Part shown: one piece after another, positions 63,641 to 64,000 of the stretch
Layout: every line of letters starts with the position of its first letter
How positions within the stretch are numbered: the stretch's first letter is position 1
From: Hyaloperonospora brassicae
Lineage: Eukaryota > Oomycota > Peronosporomycetes > Peronosporales > Peronosporaceae
DNA: 64,000 bases
Assembly (NCBI GenBank): GCA_947650285.1
Contig: CANTFL010001484.1
Coordinates: 496,001-560,000 of the forward strand
Direction: 5' to 3'
Notes under the pieces: generated by a model
The model's input: only the letters and a program-made list of their open reading frames with translations
Databases searched by the model: none
What the model was told of the DNA's origin: nothing
Made by a program: the position numbers and the translations under genes

Positions 63641-64000
63641 TGTCCACTTCACATTTTGCTTGATTAAACAAGAAAGATGAACAGTCATCTCGTCGTAATT
63701 GCGCAAGTACTAGTGCAAGTACGCCGATAAGCCAAGGAACTTACGAAGTCCCTTGGCATCGTCTGGCACTGGCCAGTCGGTGATCGCCTTGATCTTTTCG
63801 GGATCAGGGCGGACGCCGTGTTTGCCGACGATGCACCCAAGAAGTGGTATTTCGCTTGCCGCAAATATACACTACTTGAGGTTGGCATACAACTTATGCT
63901 TGCGCATGAGTTGAAGAATCTGACGAATGTGAGTTATGCGAACTTCAACGTCCGTCCTTCCATCCATAGCCCGGCTATGGACGAACAAATCGTCAGAATA
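63641..64000 (-). pseudogene. Element 4 reverse transcriptase, carboxyl end
   Basis: Minus-strand thumb region running off the edge. It shows SRAMDGRTDVEV, ITHIRQILQLMRKHKLYANL and GVRPDPEKIKAITDWPVPDD in two frames. LYANL is followed by a stop. The catalytic box lies at or just outside the window end. Confidence 0.7.

Larger units (their letters stand above)
59454..64000 (-). mobile_element. Element 4: minus-strand Gypsy chromovirus, open at the right edge
   Basis: From the right edge leftward: RT thumb, RNase H, integrase, chromodomain, polypurine tract, 3' LTR. The 5' part lies beyond the window. A long antisense frame lies between chromodomain and LTR. Its LTR is related to the solo LTR at 52653-53096. 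Pol sequence is closest in style to elements 1 and 2, not to the GATC-rich X and Y. Confidence 0.85.

Overview
The window looks like nuclear DNA of an oomycete, most probably a Phytophthora or downy-mildew relative. This rests on intron-free genes with short putative 5' ends carrying the oomycete initiator consensus YCAYTYY, a fused aspartokinase-homoserine dehydrogenase, and Gypsy/Copia polyproteins of the types that fill Peronosporaceae genomes. Taxon and family names come from recognition only; no database was searched. Only two host genes are convincing: an MFS transporter (31238-32851, minus) and aspartokinase-homoserine dehydrogenase (53470-56199, plus). Almost all the rest is LTR retrotransposon in layers.

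Region 1-28980 holds decayed, GATC-rich Gypsy chromoviruses, here named X, Y, Z and W after their LTRs. Two X elements lie head to head around a 1.04 kb spacer (7390-8429). X1 runs leftward: LTR 6513-7389, gag, protease, then a solo Y LTR, then reverse transcriptase running off the left edge. X2 runs rightward: LTR 8430-9309, then a 12 kb minus-strand Y element (9788-21863), then reverse transcriptase, RNase H, integrase and chromodomain, and LTR 26464-27336. The same X/Y junction occurs in both arms, so the arms share an ancestor. The solo Y LTR of X1 is a mosaic of the two Y LTRs of X2. All four LTR families carry different tandem arrays built around GATC.

Region 28981-33300 holds a gene-poor stretch, the transporter gene, and one side of an old divergent promoter. 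Region 33301-53274 is a nested stack bounded by a perfect TCGAC target duplication. A minus-strand Copia element contains, in its polypurine tract, a Gypsy element (element 2, 33602-48872). Element 2's 5' LTR in turn contains another Gypsy element (element 1, 33990-41628). The Copia 5' LTR also contains a solo Gypsy LTR (52653-53096, perfect TGTCT duplication). The stack therefore separates two host genes whose ATGs would originally have been about 0.64 kb apart.

Region 53470-64000 holds the aspartokinase-homoserine dehydrogenase gene, 3.2 kb with nothing recognised, and a minus-strand chromovirus (element 4) running off the right edge.

Two signals are not explained by ordinary annotation. 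First, the coding and LTR sequences of elements 1 and 4, and more weakly 2, are packed with short perfect hairpins (8-13 bp stems, loops mostly 2-6 nt). Between two related LTRs the hairpin positions are kept while the stem sequences differ. Second, elements 2 and 4 carry a long antisense open frame between the chromodomain and the 3' LTR, starting close to the LTR; element 1 has a weaker candidate. No tRNA, rRNA or CRISPR array was seen.
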